Assembly: GCA_015680685.1 (NCBI GenBank)
Contig: MNCI01036322.1
Coordinates: 15,200 to 79,199 of the forward strand
Reading direction: 5' to 3'
Origin: Gnetum montanum
Lineage: Eukaryota > Streptophyta > Gnetopsida > Gnetales > Gnetaceae
DNA length: 64,000 nucleotides
The stretch's first letter is position 1, and each line of letters opens with the position of its first letter. Position numbers and translations under genes: made by a program. Positions 34,191-48,023 of the stretch are shown piece by piece. The notes below the pieces were generated by a model. That model searched no databases. It had not been told where the DNA came from and saw nothing but the letters and a program-made list of their open reading frames with translations.

Positions 34191-37083
34191 TTACTTGGAA
34201 GTCCATGAATGATTTAAGTTGCTAGATGTTGACTAGCATGTGCTTTTGAGATCTTGTAGGATGGTAAATTATCATAGCCCCAAAAGTAAAAGTTGAGTAT
34301 ATGATATAAGGTATTTTTCATAGTGTTTGGAACTTAGTTCATTATGGCACATGCATGGGATTCCAATAGAGAATCTTTTGTCTTAGTTTGAATGTAACTT
34401 TCCTTATTTGTACGTCATGATGTTATTCATTATATGCCTTATGCACCTCATTCATTGTTACAATTGCTCTTCGATTTCCCTCTAGCATGTCAAGTATCAT
34501 GAGTCATTTCTTTTTTGTTAGGTTAATGTCTAAGTCAAGTTCACATGTAGTTGTGAGTGTAAAAAGTTCAATTTTCATTAGAAGTTTAGATAAATTTTTG
34601 TACACTAACTCATAGTAAGAGTAGCTTATAGTAAGTTTTCATGTTGAGGAATATGTCCAAAGGGCATTCTTAAGTTTCATGCTTGAATCTTTCATATATC
34701 TACTGATAGTTTGCATTGGAATTCAAGTGATCTCCCTATTGGTAACCTCTACTTGACTGTTGGCTTGAGGATGATAAGATGTTATGAGTTTATGTTGTAC
34801 CCCTAAGCATTACACTAACTTGCAAAAATTAGCACTTATGAAATGTGTTTTTTTATTAGAAATTAGTGCTCAAGGTACATCAAAATTATTTGTCACCTTT
34901 TGTTAAAAGAAACAAGTTATAGTAGTAGATGTATAATCACAGATGGTTGCACCTTTAGCCCACTTAATATAGTAGTCCATAGTAACAATAATTTATGACT
35001 TCTCATTGAACGTGGAAGTGATGAATCCCATAAAGTCAATTCCCCAAAGGTCAAAAGACTCCAATGGTTAAATCCACTATTGGGGGTCTTCCACTCTAGT
35101 TTTCATCCCTTCATTTGTTTAAACCTCTTGTAAGAAAGGGAGAAATGATGAACATCCCTAAGGATTATTGGAATATCTTGCCATCATTATCTTTGTGGTT
35201 GTCCTCCTTCTTGCATAGTGGCCCTCAAAAGGATCCTTGTGAGAAACTTAGAGGACTTTTAGTTCATTTACATTAGGTACACACCAATGTACTAGGTCAT
35301 CAGTACAAAGTTTACAAAGGTTTCCATTGATTTCTATGTACTGTTTTGACCTGATGAAGAAATAATTGTTTCTTTTTATGATCTCATTCAATAGAAGTCT
35401 CCTATGTGAGTAGAAATGAGAGGAACTCATCATACCAATTTGTGATCCTTAGTGCATGAACTTCTATTACCTTAGCAAAGAGAAGTTTATATACAGATCG
35501 ATTAGATAAGAATTCTCTATTATCCTTATTATCCCATCTTAACTAAGACAAATGATCTACAACTACATTCTTAGTTTCTTTTATATCCACAAAAGTGAGA
35601 TCAAATTCTTGTAAGATTAGCAACCACCATATAACATAAGCACTTACTACTGGCTCATTCATCAAGAAGTTGATTGCACTATGATTAGTCTACATAAAAA
35701 TTGGGTATCCAAGCACACAGTGCCTAAATTTTTCTAATGCATACACCATTACCAAGAGTTCATTTTCCATTGTGGTGTAATTAATTTATGCACCCACAAT
35801 GCTATGGCTTGTATAATGGATAAAAGATGGACATTTTTTATCATCCCCTTATGTTAGTATTGGTTCCAATGCATAGTTGGATGCATTTGTCATGATGTAG
35901 AAAGGTTTGGATCAATTAGAAGCCTATAGAATTAGTGTTTCTACAAGCTTATATTTTAGGTGTTGGAATGCATATTTGCATTTCTAGGTCCATCTAAAGG
36001 CTGCATCCTTTTTTGTAAGCTCGACCTATGGTTTAGTGATTTTAAAGAAATTTTCAATGAAACACCTATAGTAACCTATGTGGTCAAGGAATGACCTTAC
36101 ATATCTAATAGTTTTAGGTTTTCTAGTTATTCATTAAATGATCCTTACCTTTTCAAGATCCACCTCAATTCATTTTCTTGAAATTATATAACATTAAATA
36201 ATATTATCTTATACCATTAAATGGATTTTTTGCTAGTTGAGCTATAGGTTTGTCTCCAGACATCATTTTAATACCTGCTCTAGACATTATAGTGCTTGTT
36301 CAAAGACAATGTCATAGTTGGAGAAACCATAAATAATGCCTTCCATAATACTACCAATTTGCTACTAAACGATGCTTAGAATTAAGTGTTGGAAAGTTTT
36401 AAGGAAATTACAAAGGCCAAAGGGTATCTTCTTGTATCCAAAAGTCTCCTAGGAACTTGTGAAAGTTATTTTGACCTAGTCTTTTAGAGCAATTTGTATA
36501 TGATTATATTCATTGCACTCATCTAGAAAACTATAATAATTATGACATGTAGTTGTATACAACACTTGGTCCATGAATAACTTCAAAAAATGATCTTTAA
36601 ATGTATCCATGTTTAACAGCCTAAGGTTAATATAGATCCTCCATTTTTTCCTTTCTTTGGCATAATAATGAGTGAGCCCACTTACTATCCATAACTAGAT
36701 GATATATCTTTCTTTAAAAGGTTTTTCAACTTCATTCTTTACAACTTGCTTTAATTTTGAATTCAACCTTCTTTATGGCTACCTCTTAGGTTTGATAGTG
36801 GAATCTATACAGATCTAATGGTTGCATATGCATGGATCTATTCCTATAAATTCATCATAGAAATCCATTTCTTCTTCCTCCATATATTTTGTTTTGAAGA
36901 GTTCATTTTAAACAGTTGTATAAATTCATCATAGAAATCCATTTCTTCTTCCTCCATTTTATTCATCTTATATGTATAAACAGTTGTAAGTATTTCAATT
37001 GGTTCCATGCATATTGTTGAACTGGAGCTATCATCGTTAGTCATTAGGTACCCTCTTGTTTTGTGGCTACTATGTACAAGCAC
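34190..37083 (-). pseudogene. Element Y pol: integrase, RNase H, RT (decayed)
   Basis: This aligns segment by segment with element A pol (26509-29560). Integrase lies at about 34240-35450 ('tgtttggaacttagttcatt' matches A at 26690), RNase H at about 35450-35800 and RT at about 35800-36800. The RT active site near 36330 reads EGIIYGFSNY, so both catalytic Asp residues are gone. It is more decayed than A; few open segments exceed 60 codons. The age order agrees with A being inserted into Y. Confidence 0.7.
36845..36957. repeat. 75-bp tandem duplication in element Y
   Basis: A 38-bp run beginning 'ataaattcatcatag' occurs at 36845-36882 and 36920-36957. The following 'aaacagttgta' is also repeated. 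It is a recent local duplication in the linker before RT. Confidence 0.85.
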
Positions 37084-37099
37084 CTTTGGACATTTCTTA

Positions 37100-37350
37100 T
37101 TTCAACACACTTCTTACATACTGTGATGGATCTACTCTTTACAACCCAAATTTTCTGCACACAATGGCACCTTGTGTCACTATACATAGTGCATGGAATC
37201 CTCTTCTACTCAAACTGTTCAAATTTATTTTCCTTACATATTTCCAAAGGTAGGTCTTTGATCCCTAGCTTAGCATAAATTATACTTACGTAAGCCCTTC
37301 CCATAATAATTAGGAAATCCCCTTTATAGTTGTCCATATGGATGACTAGG
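37100..37350 (-). pseudogene. Element Y protease, part 1
   Basis: This aligns with element A 29600-29850 ('cttccaaaggtaggtctttgatcc', 'cccttcccataataattagg'). It is cut at 37350 by a solo LTR and continues at 38237. Confidence 0.65.
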
Positions 37351-38231
37351 TGAGAGGACATCACCTAGCCCTTGTGTAATCCTTAATGTATCTTGGCCAT
37401 GTGTGCGTGTGCTATTTGTGTGTGTCTTCATGTGTTGATCTTTTAATGATGATTCCAATGTGTTTTGACATGTTAGGGGATGTTTTGGACTCATTTTGAT
37501 GAGTTTAGGGGGTTCAAGGATCTATGGAGACTCATTAGAAGACATCTAGAGGTTTTATACCTCAAAACAAGTATCTTTATTTTTAGCCCTAGTAGACAAG
37601 ATGTCTTCATAGTAGCTTAGATGTCTCTTGCAAGAAATCTCCCTAGCAACTAAGACATCTCCTCCAAGACATCTTACCTAATTCCAAGATGTCTCATGTG
37701 GCATCTTTGCACTTAGGAAAGATGTCTATTTTTTCAAGATGTCTCATACAAATTTTAACAAATACTAAATTGAATGGCAAATTGAAGGGAAGATGAAAGA
37801 TCACTCCAAGAAGCTATAAATGAGAGCCCATGGCCTAAGTTTGGATAAGAGTAAGATAACAGACATTTGAGAGGTCTCTTAAAGGCTTGTGTAAGAAGAA
37901 AGCTTATGGAAGAAGAATTGAGTAAGAGGCAAAGGAGAGAACTTCCAAGAGATTGAGATAATCACTTATATGTGTATTATCTTATGCTTTAGCTCCATTG
38001 TAAGCAATTAAGGATTAAGAGGAAACATGTCTTGCCTCTAAGATCCTTGAGAGAGTTGTGAATTGAGCTTAGATCCTCATCTTTAATGTAAATCTCTACA
38101 TTTTGATAGTTTTCTTATAAAAAGAAAAATTTTCTTCAATTCATTATCTTTTTTTTACTTCTAAGTTGAAATTGCTTATGAAGCTTTTGGAATGGGTCCT
38201 TTTGGGGTTTATTGAGATAGGATCTATGTCA
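37351..38231. mobile_element. Solo LTR inserted in element Y protease
   Basis: This 881-bp block starts TGAGAGGACATC and ends TATGTCA. It is flanked by CTAGG (37346-37350) and CCAGG (38232-38236), a 5-bp duplication with one change. Element Y reads through once it is removed ('actagg' to 'aggaaat', as in A at 29845). A TATA-like 'gctataaatgag' is at 37812. The half before it carries eight or more copies of AGATGTCT or its reverse AGACATCT (37540-37745). No PBS or coding part adjoins it, so it is a recombination remnant of an LTR element unlike the others here. Confidence 0.75.
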
Positions 38232-38236
38232 CCAGG

Positions 38237-38540
38237 AAATCCAATGGATAGGATCATCTACAAATAATGGTCACAATGTGCTTTACTAGTTCTAAAGGAA
38301 GAATGATGGATTAATCAGTAAGATCTAACATGATTTTACATTTCCTAAGTAAAGGCAAGTTCTAAGTTTTATACATTTCTTGGAAAATTATGTTCATCCT
38401 AGAACCTAAGTCTAGTTGAGCTTTACACAGGTCATTTTCTACAATTTGCAAATAAATTATAGGACTTCCAAGATTAGATCTTTTCCTAGGAAGGTGTCTT
38501 GCCTTGATCTAGCCTGTGGCTACATGAGTTAACATGACTA
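38237..38540 (-). pseudogene. Element Y protease, part 2
   Basis: This corresponds to element A 29855-30140 ('ggtcacaatgt', 'tttgcaaataaatta', 'aggacttccaag'). The family match stops near 38540, and gag of Y is not found beyond it, so Y is truncated or displaced there. Confidence 0.65.
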
Positions 38541-41500
38541 TTGATATGTAAATATGGATCACATAGTGACACCCTCAGAAAACGTATTTTAAAAGATTAT
38601 TATCTAGGATGCCTCTTGTATAGGTACAGAAATCCAATAATAGTTTTAGCTAGTGAGGGCAATGTGATGCTTCGTGTTGCTAAAGGGATGAATATAATTA
38701 CTTTAATCAAGATTCATTCAAACATAAGTATTAAACTAAAAAAGAAATTTCTAAACAAACTTTAAGATTTAGACTATAATAGATTTTGAAACTGGAAAGA
38801 AAATAATTAAAATTTAAAGAAAATAAAATAGAAATAAAATAACAAACATTTTGTAACTAAAACAAAGATTATATTATCAAATATTTACATGAAACTGACT
38901 TTTAGTGAAGTTTCAAAACCATACAAAACCCAGTTTAAAATGAAAATCCAAAGTTGTAGTTCAATTTAAAATGACAACCAAAGTTCATAATTAGGAAAGA
39001 AAACAAGAAGCTAAACAAGAAAGGACACAACTCTTAGCTCATTATAGATCATTGAATCTTTGATACTAGCTTTGAAGCCTACTACAATAGTTTCCTAGCT
39101 TACGCCTCCAATTGATAAACCTCTTTCAATAGATCCTTACATTGGGACTATTAGATTTCCCATAAGCCAAAGAAGAATTTTTTATTCAAGTACAACCTAT
39201 AGCTTAGGTCATTTTCTTCAACTTGAAGTGACCTAAAATCATCCAAGAAAACTAAAGGAATAGGTAGGAAATTACTAAATAAGATTATGATATTTCTCTT
39301 TCTTATGTTTGATGGTAGCTCTAGGCTATGTACATTTGTGGTTTCAAATAGAGAAAACTACAAAGGTTCTCTGCCCTCTCTATTTTTGCCTCTCCTTCCA
39401 TATCTCTTTCTCCCATTGAAACCTGCACATCCAACCCATGAAAGTAAAATCCATATTTCCATGAAAGAAAAATAGAGAATATTAAATGTTTTATTAGTAT
39501 GTACTACTAAACTACAAGACAATGAAACTGTAGAGATGCCACATGATTGGGCAGCACTCTAAGTACTATCACCACTAGATTAGGATCTTGGACCTTGGAA
39601 CTAGAAATCTAGAAAACAAGTTCCAAATTATGTAGAAGATGTTGATGCATAAAATTTGGATGCACTAACATTGGGAAAGAAAACTTATTTGATGAGACTA
39701 TTGGCTAGGGTGCCTCCTATATGAGTATAAAAACCTAAGAATAGTGTTAATTGAAGAGGGCTCTGTGGCTTTTTTAAAATAGTAAACTAAAAAAAATAAA
39801 ATATAAATTTTATTCAGAATTTAATTGAATGACAATTTGAAATAATAGGTAACTAGAAAATTAAATTTTCCCCTGATCCAGCTAGTGTTGCCTATTCTTG
39901 ATACTAGTCCATCATGAACATTACCACAACTGACATTGCTTGTAGCCATTGGAAGAGGAAGAGAGAGAAGAGGTTGGATCTTGCACTACCACTGGGTGCA
40001 CATGCTTGCTACTATCTACTAGTATAAAATTGCAATAGAGAGAGAGACATCATATAGGGAGGTCACCTATTGTCAAGAGATCTCTAACATGCAATGCCCA
40101 AGGGAGAGAGAAGAAAGGTTGCCATTGTTTACTTTGCCATTGTGTGTTTGGGGAAAGAGAGGAGGCTGCCCACTGCTGGCACCACCCACACTTCACTATG
40201 CACATGTGCACCTAACTACCATCCACTATCATCCTACTACACAAACTAGGAGGGAAAAAAGAGACCACTGCAGTTCTTGCATTTGCCTCTATAGATCCTG
40301 CCTACTGAACTATGTTGCTAGAAAGAAGGAGAAGGCCAATGGTAGCTAGATTTCATCTCCCATTGGTTGCCCCTATTTGTCACGTGTGCTATGTGCACAT
40401 AGTAGCAAATGTTGTGCGTACGCTTGTACTACTCATGCATCACCTCTAACTTACTATTGCCAACACCTGCACCTACAGCACTATCCATTGATTGCGTGTT
40501 GTCTGTGTGAACCTATTGCATTGTTGTCAGCTCCTACTGACACTACTACAACCAACACTTCTTGCGTGTGTGAGCTACTAATACCCCAAAAATAAAAAAA
40601 GAAACTCATCATCTATTGATGAACTTCTCAAGATTCCTCTTCCTGTTGTTGCTAGCAGCCTCACAAGCCTGATGATTTTTGAGCTAGGAGCCCCTTGGTT
40701 ATTTGGAAACTCTTATTTTTGTATCCTCTTGCTATCGAATGCTCATAACTCTTCTAATGTCTCGGATGATTGCCTATCTACCTACTGCCACGTTTTCCAT
40801 CTAAAGTAACTACTACCAGTCACTAGTGCCCACATAACTACCATGTTCCATCATGACCACCACCATGTAACTCTTGCAATGCTTGGGAGTTATAGCCAGT
40901 AATGCTTATAATAGTTGTCTACCATGAATGTTTGTAGCTATGCTTTGCTTGTTGTTGCTGAGTACTTGGATCTTGCCCTACTTTTCTTTCATCCCAAAAC
41001 CTGTGAACATATTCAATGTCATGCTCAATCTCTTTTGTGAAATGTTCCTGTACAACAAGAGATTAAGGAGCATCCACCAATTGAAGGCATTGAAATACAT
41101 CTAAATTGAAATTTTTGTTTAGACTTTGATGAAATGGGAAGCTTAGATGAGCCTTTAGGATATCCTTGATTTCTTCAATGGTGCATGCTAGTTCATTTGA
41201 ATACTATCAATTTGAGTATGGTGAATTCAGAGATTGAATGAACTTCTCTATTAAGACATTCCCACCAAAGAATATTGAGCTGCAGTGGCTAACGAAACTA
41301 ATTTCCACATCAACCATGAAAGAATATCAACTAGAGGTTGTTTGGATGAACAGTGGAAATGTGGTAAACAAAGAAATTTTTGTGGGAAAAGTTGCATACA
41401 CGTTGCTTGGTTAGCTCTAGAAGATCATCCTAGATTTATAAGAAGGATGGCCATCTCAATCTGAAATGGAGCATAGATAAAGTCAGAAAATATTTGAAAC

Positions 41501-42240
41501 CATGTAAAAAGAAACACTTGAAAGATTGATTCGGTTTGTTAGATTTGAATTTGTTGGTACTTTGGCTTGAGTTTGGTGCCAATTGTTGGACCATTTTGGG
41601 TTGTTTGAATATGTACAACTGCTAGAATCCATCTTGGTTTCAGCTACTATTTGTATTGGAGATTTGATTGTTTAGACTTGTTAGACATGGCTATGTCCCT
41701 CCATCATCAATGCTTCGTTTGTCTTGTTTGGATACTTTCATGATGATACTTAAGTAGGAGCAAGTACCAAGTTGTGTGGTTAATTGAAGATGGGTTCCTC
41801 TTTGACCACATAAGATGCATCAGTGTGACTCTTACTACTAGGCCTATCCTTTAGGAGAGGATGATTCTTGATTCATTTTTCATTTAATTTGGAATGTTAA
41901 AGGTGAGTCATGGAAGGATCAATGTATGACTAGAAGCCTAATCTCTTTTGAGCCTAGGCTTGAAGCTAGGACTTAAAATTTAAGAAATAAGCACCTAGCC
42001 ATTGGTCCAAATAATGATCCTTGTTCAATCATGTAAAACTACATAGGTAAAATAGAAGAGTCAATTAATAATAAGGAAAAAAATTCTTAACCAATCTAAA
42101 ATCATAATAGGTGTCAAAATTGGGCTATTACTCATACCAGAAATGACAACATTTCAATGGTATTATTATGGTCCATAATTCTTTTAAATGTATGTATTGA
42201 ATTTACAAAATGCTAATTGTAGATACTAATCTCATTCTTT
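38541..42240. other. Unrecognised region with one diverged repeat pair
   Basis: I recognise no coding domain. A 100-bp direct repeat pair (about 38595-38690 and 39690-39785) shares 'gcctcttgtat' / 'gcctcctatat' and 'agtgagggc' / 'agagggc' and could be the remains of LTRs about 1.1 kb apart. The part 40020-40600 is GC-richer with two ORFs of 72-86 codons and a GA-rich run, but no known motif. Confidence 0.4.
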
Positions 42241-42299
42241 TTCTTGGCATAATCAATAGTTTGTTAAAGATTGATATTGTTGATCATGGCCCATGCTTA

Positions 42300-43060
42300 G
42301 CATGGGTGAGGTTGACATTAATAGAAGGATGATGATGACATAATTGTAGAAATGTTGTAATTGGGTGTCAGTGTCTTTGTCTTTATGTTGTAGTAGGTGA
42401 AGTACAAGAATGTGCAGAACACTACGAACAAGAACCATAAGAACTTGGCCATTTTCGACTCGAACGCCATCATCAAGTATACCAGTATGTTGTATATGCA
42501 AGCCTAGATGAACACATACAGTATCTTGATTATTACCTGGGCAAAACCATAGCGAACTGGCAAGTACAATCCAATCACCTCTTCTATGGAGAAGATGGTA
42601 CACTTGATTGCATAGAGGAGGAGTTGTTAATACTGATGAAGGGCACAGGGGCATAGAGCGAGCCCATGGCATTGTTGAGGTATTTTTGTTGAGTTTTCTT
42701 GTTGCCCACGTGCCAGAAAATGATGCTAAACATAAAGGCACACATAAGTGTAAAGAAGAATCACACTACCATGTTCTTTGAATATCACCACTGTAATAAG
42801 TTTTGCTTCCATAGGCACACTATACATTGTCCCAGGAATCCTTGCAGGAAGATGGGACCACCACCATGTAGCATATGGGTGATGGAACTAGCTACCTCAT
42901 GTGTTTTATGGAAAAGTATGTAACCCATCAACCTCATATCTAAGCCTAGAATTCTCAAGCTAGAGCTACTATACATCAATAGTCATCTCACCAAGAGTGG
43001 CAGGATGGTAAGGAGGAGGATTTTGGAAACTAGGAGTTTTCCAATTTTGGCAACAAAGGA
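42300..43060 (-). pseudogene. PDR-type ABCG transporter fragment (second membrane domain)
   Basis: Full-length plant PDR/ABCG proteins are plasma-membrane ATP-driven exporters of about 1,400 residues. Here only the part after the second ATPase domain is kept. In order on the minus strand: FLGQCIVCLWKQN (about 42840-42800), FFFTLMCAFMFSIIFW, NAMGSLYAPVPFI (about 42665), then after a frameshift TIFSIEEVIGLYLPVRYGFA (42599-42541), LYVFI-stop-ACIYNILVYLMMAFE, AKFLWFLFVVFCTFLYFTYY, LTPNYNISTIMSSSSFY (ending near 42311). This matches the PDR patterns CLWKQH, YAFAQV, AKFFWFLFF and LTPN. The in-frame TAG stands where Gln is usual. Weaker homology may reach 43060. It is cut off after SSFY and has no ATPase part, so it is a dead fragment. 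Confidence 0.85.
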
Positions 43061-44486
43061 GGTGGCAGTGGCAACTATAAGCCACATGAAAACCATGCAA
43101 TATAGCTTATCTTGGTTTTTTTTGTATAGAAACTATTACTTAGGGTCATGGTAATTTTTATATAGCAAATATTTCTTAGGATCATGGTAATTGCAATGGA
43201 AATATTTGTCAAGATTGAGAGATAAGATAAGAAGTTTCCATGAGCTTCTCATCATCAAGATAAGATAAGTTTCCCAGGCATTGCTTGAAGGTTTTAGAGC
43301 TACCAATTTAACCATTCCTAACATTGCACTCATAGTTTTCATGGCAGAAAATGACATTGCAAGGCATCAGAAGTAGAAATGACTTACCAAAATAGTTGTT
43401 GGTGTATTTTTAGAAGATTGTTAACCCAAAGGCTTATTAATGGTAATTGAATGTTTGGCAGTAAGTGCATTGCCAACAATGATTAATGTTTTAGGGTGTT
43501 AGTATTTTAATCATAATTATTTGACATTTGGATAGTGAGGGAATGATTTACGTAATATTTTTCATATTTAGTTGTGTCTCATGAGCCATTCTTTCTCAGC
43601 CTCTAATCTCTTCTCTCTCTCTTATTTTTTGTGAATATCATTTGTTATTCAGATATGTTCAAGAAAAAGCTATAAGAGTTGGCCTAGAGAAGCTACTTTA
43701 GCTTGCCATCATACTTATACATACATGAAGGTCCAAATCATGTCTCTGGTTCAAGATGATGATGACTTTTAATGGTAAAACTTTCATAAGCTCTAAGTTT
43801 TTTAGTATGCTATGACAGGTCAGTTAGGCTGCTATAGGAGTAGGGTTGAACATGAAAAAGACCTTTAAATAGGATCCTAGATAAAACAAATATGTGTAAA
43901 CATTTGTTACAAGGGATGGTAGAGAAGGCTAAAATTCCTTTTCCAATTTATGCAATGATGACATCTAGACCTAGGCATTTGTTGTGGTCTCATGCATAGT
44001 GAAAGTTGCTGGGGAGATGTTCATAAGAGAAATCACAAGATCAAAGAAGAGAAGAACACAACCATGGTGACATGAACATCACTAAAGAAGCATAGAAGCC
44101 AAGTAGCCTCAACATCACACAATTCAACTATTGCCCAACTTAAATCTTTGGAACAAAGTGATGATGCATAAAAGATTCTAAATAAAAGAAAATTTATTTA
44201 TATCTTTTTTTTTGGCTTTTTTTGTGGCTATCTCATCTTACAACATACATGTAATTTTATTCTACAATTACTATTACAATATTACTTTTATTATATTTGA
44301 TTTACTCATGATGATAAAATGTGAGCATATATTTTAATTCTTGAATATGTACCTTTTATTTTTTATTGACTTGAAATAAGTTTATGTACAGGCTCATTCA
44401 TTGCCAACTCTAATACCTAACTTTGCCCACTAGTACAGGCAACTAAGGAACATGGGTTTCCTTTCTAGTTATAGGTTTCATGATAT
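43061..44486. other. No feature recognised
   Basis: A short duplication occurs at 43139-43195 ('tagggtcatggtaatt' and 'taggatcatggtaatt'). The rest has no repeat or ORF I can support. Confidence 0.4.
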
Positions 44487-44711
44487 GTAACTGTTTACGC
44501 ATTATGAAAAGTTTCAATGTAATCATTTACACATTATGGAATGTGTTAATATAACGATTTACACATTATGAAAAACAAACGGTTTTAGTATAACCATTTA
44601 TGTGTTATGGAAAGTTTCAATGAAGCCATTTATGAGTGATGGAAAGTTTCAATGTAACTCTTTACAAGTTATGGAATGTTTCAATGTAACTATTTATGCG
44701 TTATGGAAAAC
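44487..44711. repeat. 32-bp minisatellite, about 7 units
   Basis: Units follow the form 'gtaaccatttacgcattatgg' plus 'aaagtttcaat', mostly 32 bp long; the third unit is 39 bp through an insertion 'aaacaaacggt'-like. The units differ at several positions, so the array is not recent. Confidence 0.85.
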
Positions 44712-47700
44712 AAGAAATTTCAAATTTAAAATGAACTAAATTTGTTGGAACAATTTTTACAATAATGGTATCATATTTCTAATTTAAACTAGAAGTTAAT
44801 CCTTGATAACAAATTCTTTTGCCTATAAAATGTTCTTGATGAGAGAACAAATGGCACCAGAATATAAAACTCATAGTAGTGTTACATTTCTTGGTCCCTA
44901 TCACAAACACTTAGAGTTTGCATACACCATCGTTGTTAAGCATTAGTGTGATTGAATAATCCAAAACACTCTTGAAAACATATTCACGTAGTTCAAATGA
45001 GAGCACCAATGGCTAGAGGTTAGTTTTTTGATTTATTGCCACATTTCAGTGATTTTGTGTAATTTGATTATATGCATGCACTTATTTGGGATCTTGCACC
45101 TTCCACCTATAATTAAAGAAAGTCAATATAAAATTGTGTGGGGAACCTTTACATTTCTCCTACTATGGGGTCAACAAGTATTGAACTGGAGGAGAGGAGT
45201 GGGGTACAATGCAACCTGCAACAACTATTAGTCTTGTGCACACTTAGAACAACACATATACACATCATATCACATATCATGTTGCATCATTTCTACTATC
45301 ATGCCCATGCCATCATACCTAGAACCCACACAATCATAATCTAATCATAATATATATTATCAGTGCTAAAATTGATAAACCAATACTATTATAAGTCCAT
45401 GTGGTTGCTAGCATATCCACACTCAATGTAGCATGTAAAAAATTGCCATGAGTACTCATAAATAGCCATTTCTTATAGGTATTTTATTAGTTTTTTATTT
45501 ATGCAACCAGTGCTATGGTTCATCAACCTATGACCTGTAATGACTACCCTTCTAGACGACTGGTGATAGGGACAATCATAGCTATGCCATGTACCAGCTA
45601 TAGGAACAAACACACCTATGCTCTTTCACTCTCAAGATGAGGCCTAAGATAGGAGCCTCATTGATGCATCATAATGGGGGCCAATCCATACTACCTCTAA
45701 GGTGCCTTATCACCAACCGATTCACACCCTCATGCTAGCATGATCCACCAACAACCATCACAAGCATCATTGTGAAGACATGTACATATTCTAGCTAGCT
45801 TAAGCCAACACGTGTCATAAGTACAACACATTAAAAAAAGCATAACAAAATCACATAGATACAATCATAGTCATTCAATGAATATAATACCAGAATTTGA
45901 CAAAACAACATTAATACCATAATATGACAAAATAATACCATATTTCTTGAACTGCAAGTAATTCCACACAAATGGCTGCTATAATAACCTTCAAAATGAT
46001 ATATGCTTAAAGAGAAAACAAATCCCACAATTAGAAGGTACTTCCCAAAATGATCCCAACAACACTAATTTCACCTAAATCGGACAATTGAAAGCAAAGT
46101 TATGCATGCTCAAAGTTTGATTAAGAAAATAATAATTAATAATATTAATTATTACTAGTATGGATTAAAACTCCCAAAAATTCTCATGTCACAAGAGGCC
46201 CAAAAATATAATATTCCAATCATACCAGTCTCATCAACATCCCATATCATGCTCCACAAGTCCATATCATACTATACATCACATAGATATTACTATGCAA
46301 TTCATAACCAAAACCACACAATTTCAAAAAATATTCAAAATAATATGTCCAAGCTCAATCTTTGAGATATCTACCCCACATGCCCACATCGCATGATCAT
46401 ATACACTAATCTAGTAAAAAATACATAAAAAATGGAAAGATAGCCCACCAATTATAATTGTTAGGGAAGAAAGGCCAAAATAAGCAGAAAACCCTCAAAA
46501 ATTCAGCAAGACTCCAGTTTGCTCCAAACAAGTTTTGCACCCATGTAGATACAACCACATCAATCCCAAATCCAGGTTCAATGTAAGTAGAAATTGTCCA
46601 CAAGGCTCAAACTTATGGAAATGGAGTAGAAAATGAAAGAGCATGAAAGAAAACAAAATTAAAAAAATTGAAAATGGGTTTCTACTATGATAAAACCCCT
46701 CTTCATTTCATATGAGAGACAACTTAGGTCTCTATCTTGATACTTAAAACATGTTTGAATGAGGTTTCTGTTAACAAAGTTTTCAACAATGGTTTAAAAC
46801 TATAGAATTTATTTTTCAACAATTATTGTGAAACATAATGTTAGAAATCATTAGGAAATTGAATTTCTAATAATTCTGTGATTTGAAATGTTAAAAATTG
46901 TGTTATATCTATGGTTAAGGAAGCTTTAAAATGACATCATTTTTATAGTAGCTAGATGACATATCATTTTGAAGTTATGAAATGCGTAGTTCTTTGCCAA
47001 AATGACACATCGTTTTCTAGATCCAATTTTTGACATTTTATCAAAAAAAATCAAAATTTTAAAAATTCATTTTTGTATAATTTTGCATATTTTGTTTTAG
47101 AATCATGTAAAATAACTTTTTTTGGAATTTCGTGAAATTCAAAAAAAATTTCATTTAGATTAGATAAAATTTTGAAAATTAATTTATGCTAGAATTTATT
47201 TAATTCTTGCAAATTAAGTTGTTTTAGCATTTCTAACATATTTTTTGGTGATTAAAATTACAAAAAATTTTATGGATTATAAAATTTTTGTAATTCATTT
47301 AAAAATGCATAAAGTTGCATACTAATTAATATTTTAAAATAAAATTATGTTTATTTTAATACCATATTTGTTGAGGAATGTAAGAATTTAGTAATTTATT
47401 TTAGAAGTAATTAATTTTATGCATAATTTATTTTTGTATATATCTATAAAGTGACACATTGATATATGCATTAAGAAAAATAATTTTTCTACATAAAAAT
47501 AAATGACTAGTGATCTATATAATTTTGTATAATTAGAGAGTAGCCACAATATCTTTAGTTATGCATAATTATATATTAAGAGTTTTTGAATAACATATGG
47601 TAAATAAACATTAAATTGTGATTAGTCATATGTAATATAATAGATTTTATCCCACTAGAGTTTTTATTATATTTAATATGATTAATTAAGATTATGTATT

Positions 47701-48023
47701 AAATTATTTTTCTTAATTTATGCACAGGGATTAAGAAAAGGGATATAATTTAATAGTTTCATCATAAGGATATATAAATTTATTTGAATTAAAAATTTAG
47801 CCTATAGGTAATTTTTATGTCATTTGATTCATATTTTATGGATGATTTACATTGGTAAACATGTCATATAGTATTTTAACCTCAAATTTAGTGACATAAG
47901 GATGTTTTAATTTAAGTTGTAATATAACTTGTGAACTACTTTGATTTTGAATGCGACATTTCTAAATTAAATAATGATAATTATAAGGTGTGAAAGGAGA
48001 GAATTCTCCTTTATTTAGGCTAG
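44712..48023. other. No gene recognised; AT-rich block
   Basis: 44712-46640 has no recognisable domain. 46640-47990 is very AT-rich with many poly-A/T runs, and includes a near-direct repeat of 'tgacatcattttta' and 'gacatatcattttg' (46930-46975). The 5' LTR and primer site of copia element D should lie upstream of 48024, but I could not identify them. Confidence 0.4.

Noticed and set aside
42253-42741. 162-codon minus-strand ORF
   Set aside because: Its own translation has no known motif; the neighbouring minus-strand frames carry the PDR transporter motifs, so this frame is a shadow.
44712-48023. 5' LTR of copia element D
   Set aside because: Expected here, but no TG...CA block with a TGGTATCAGAGC-type primer site could be located.
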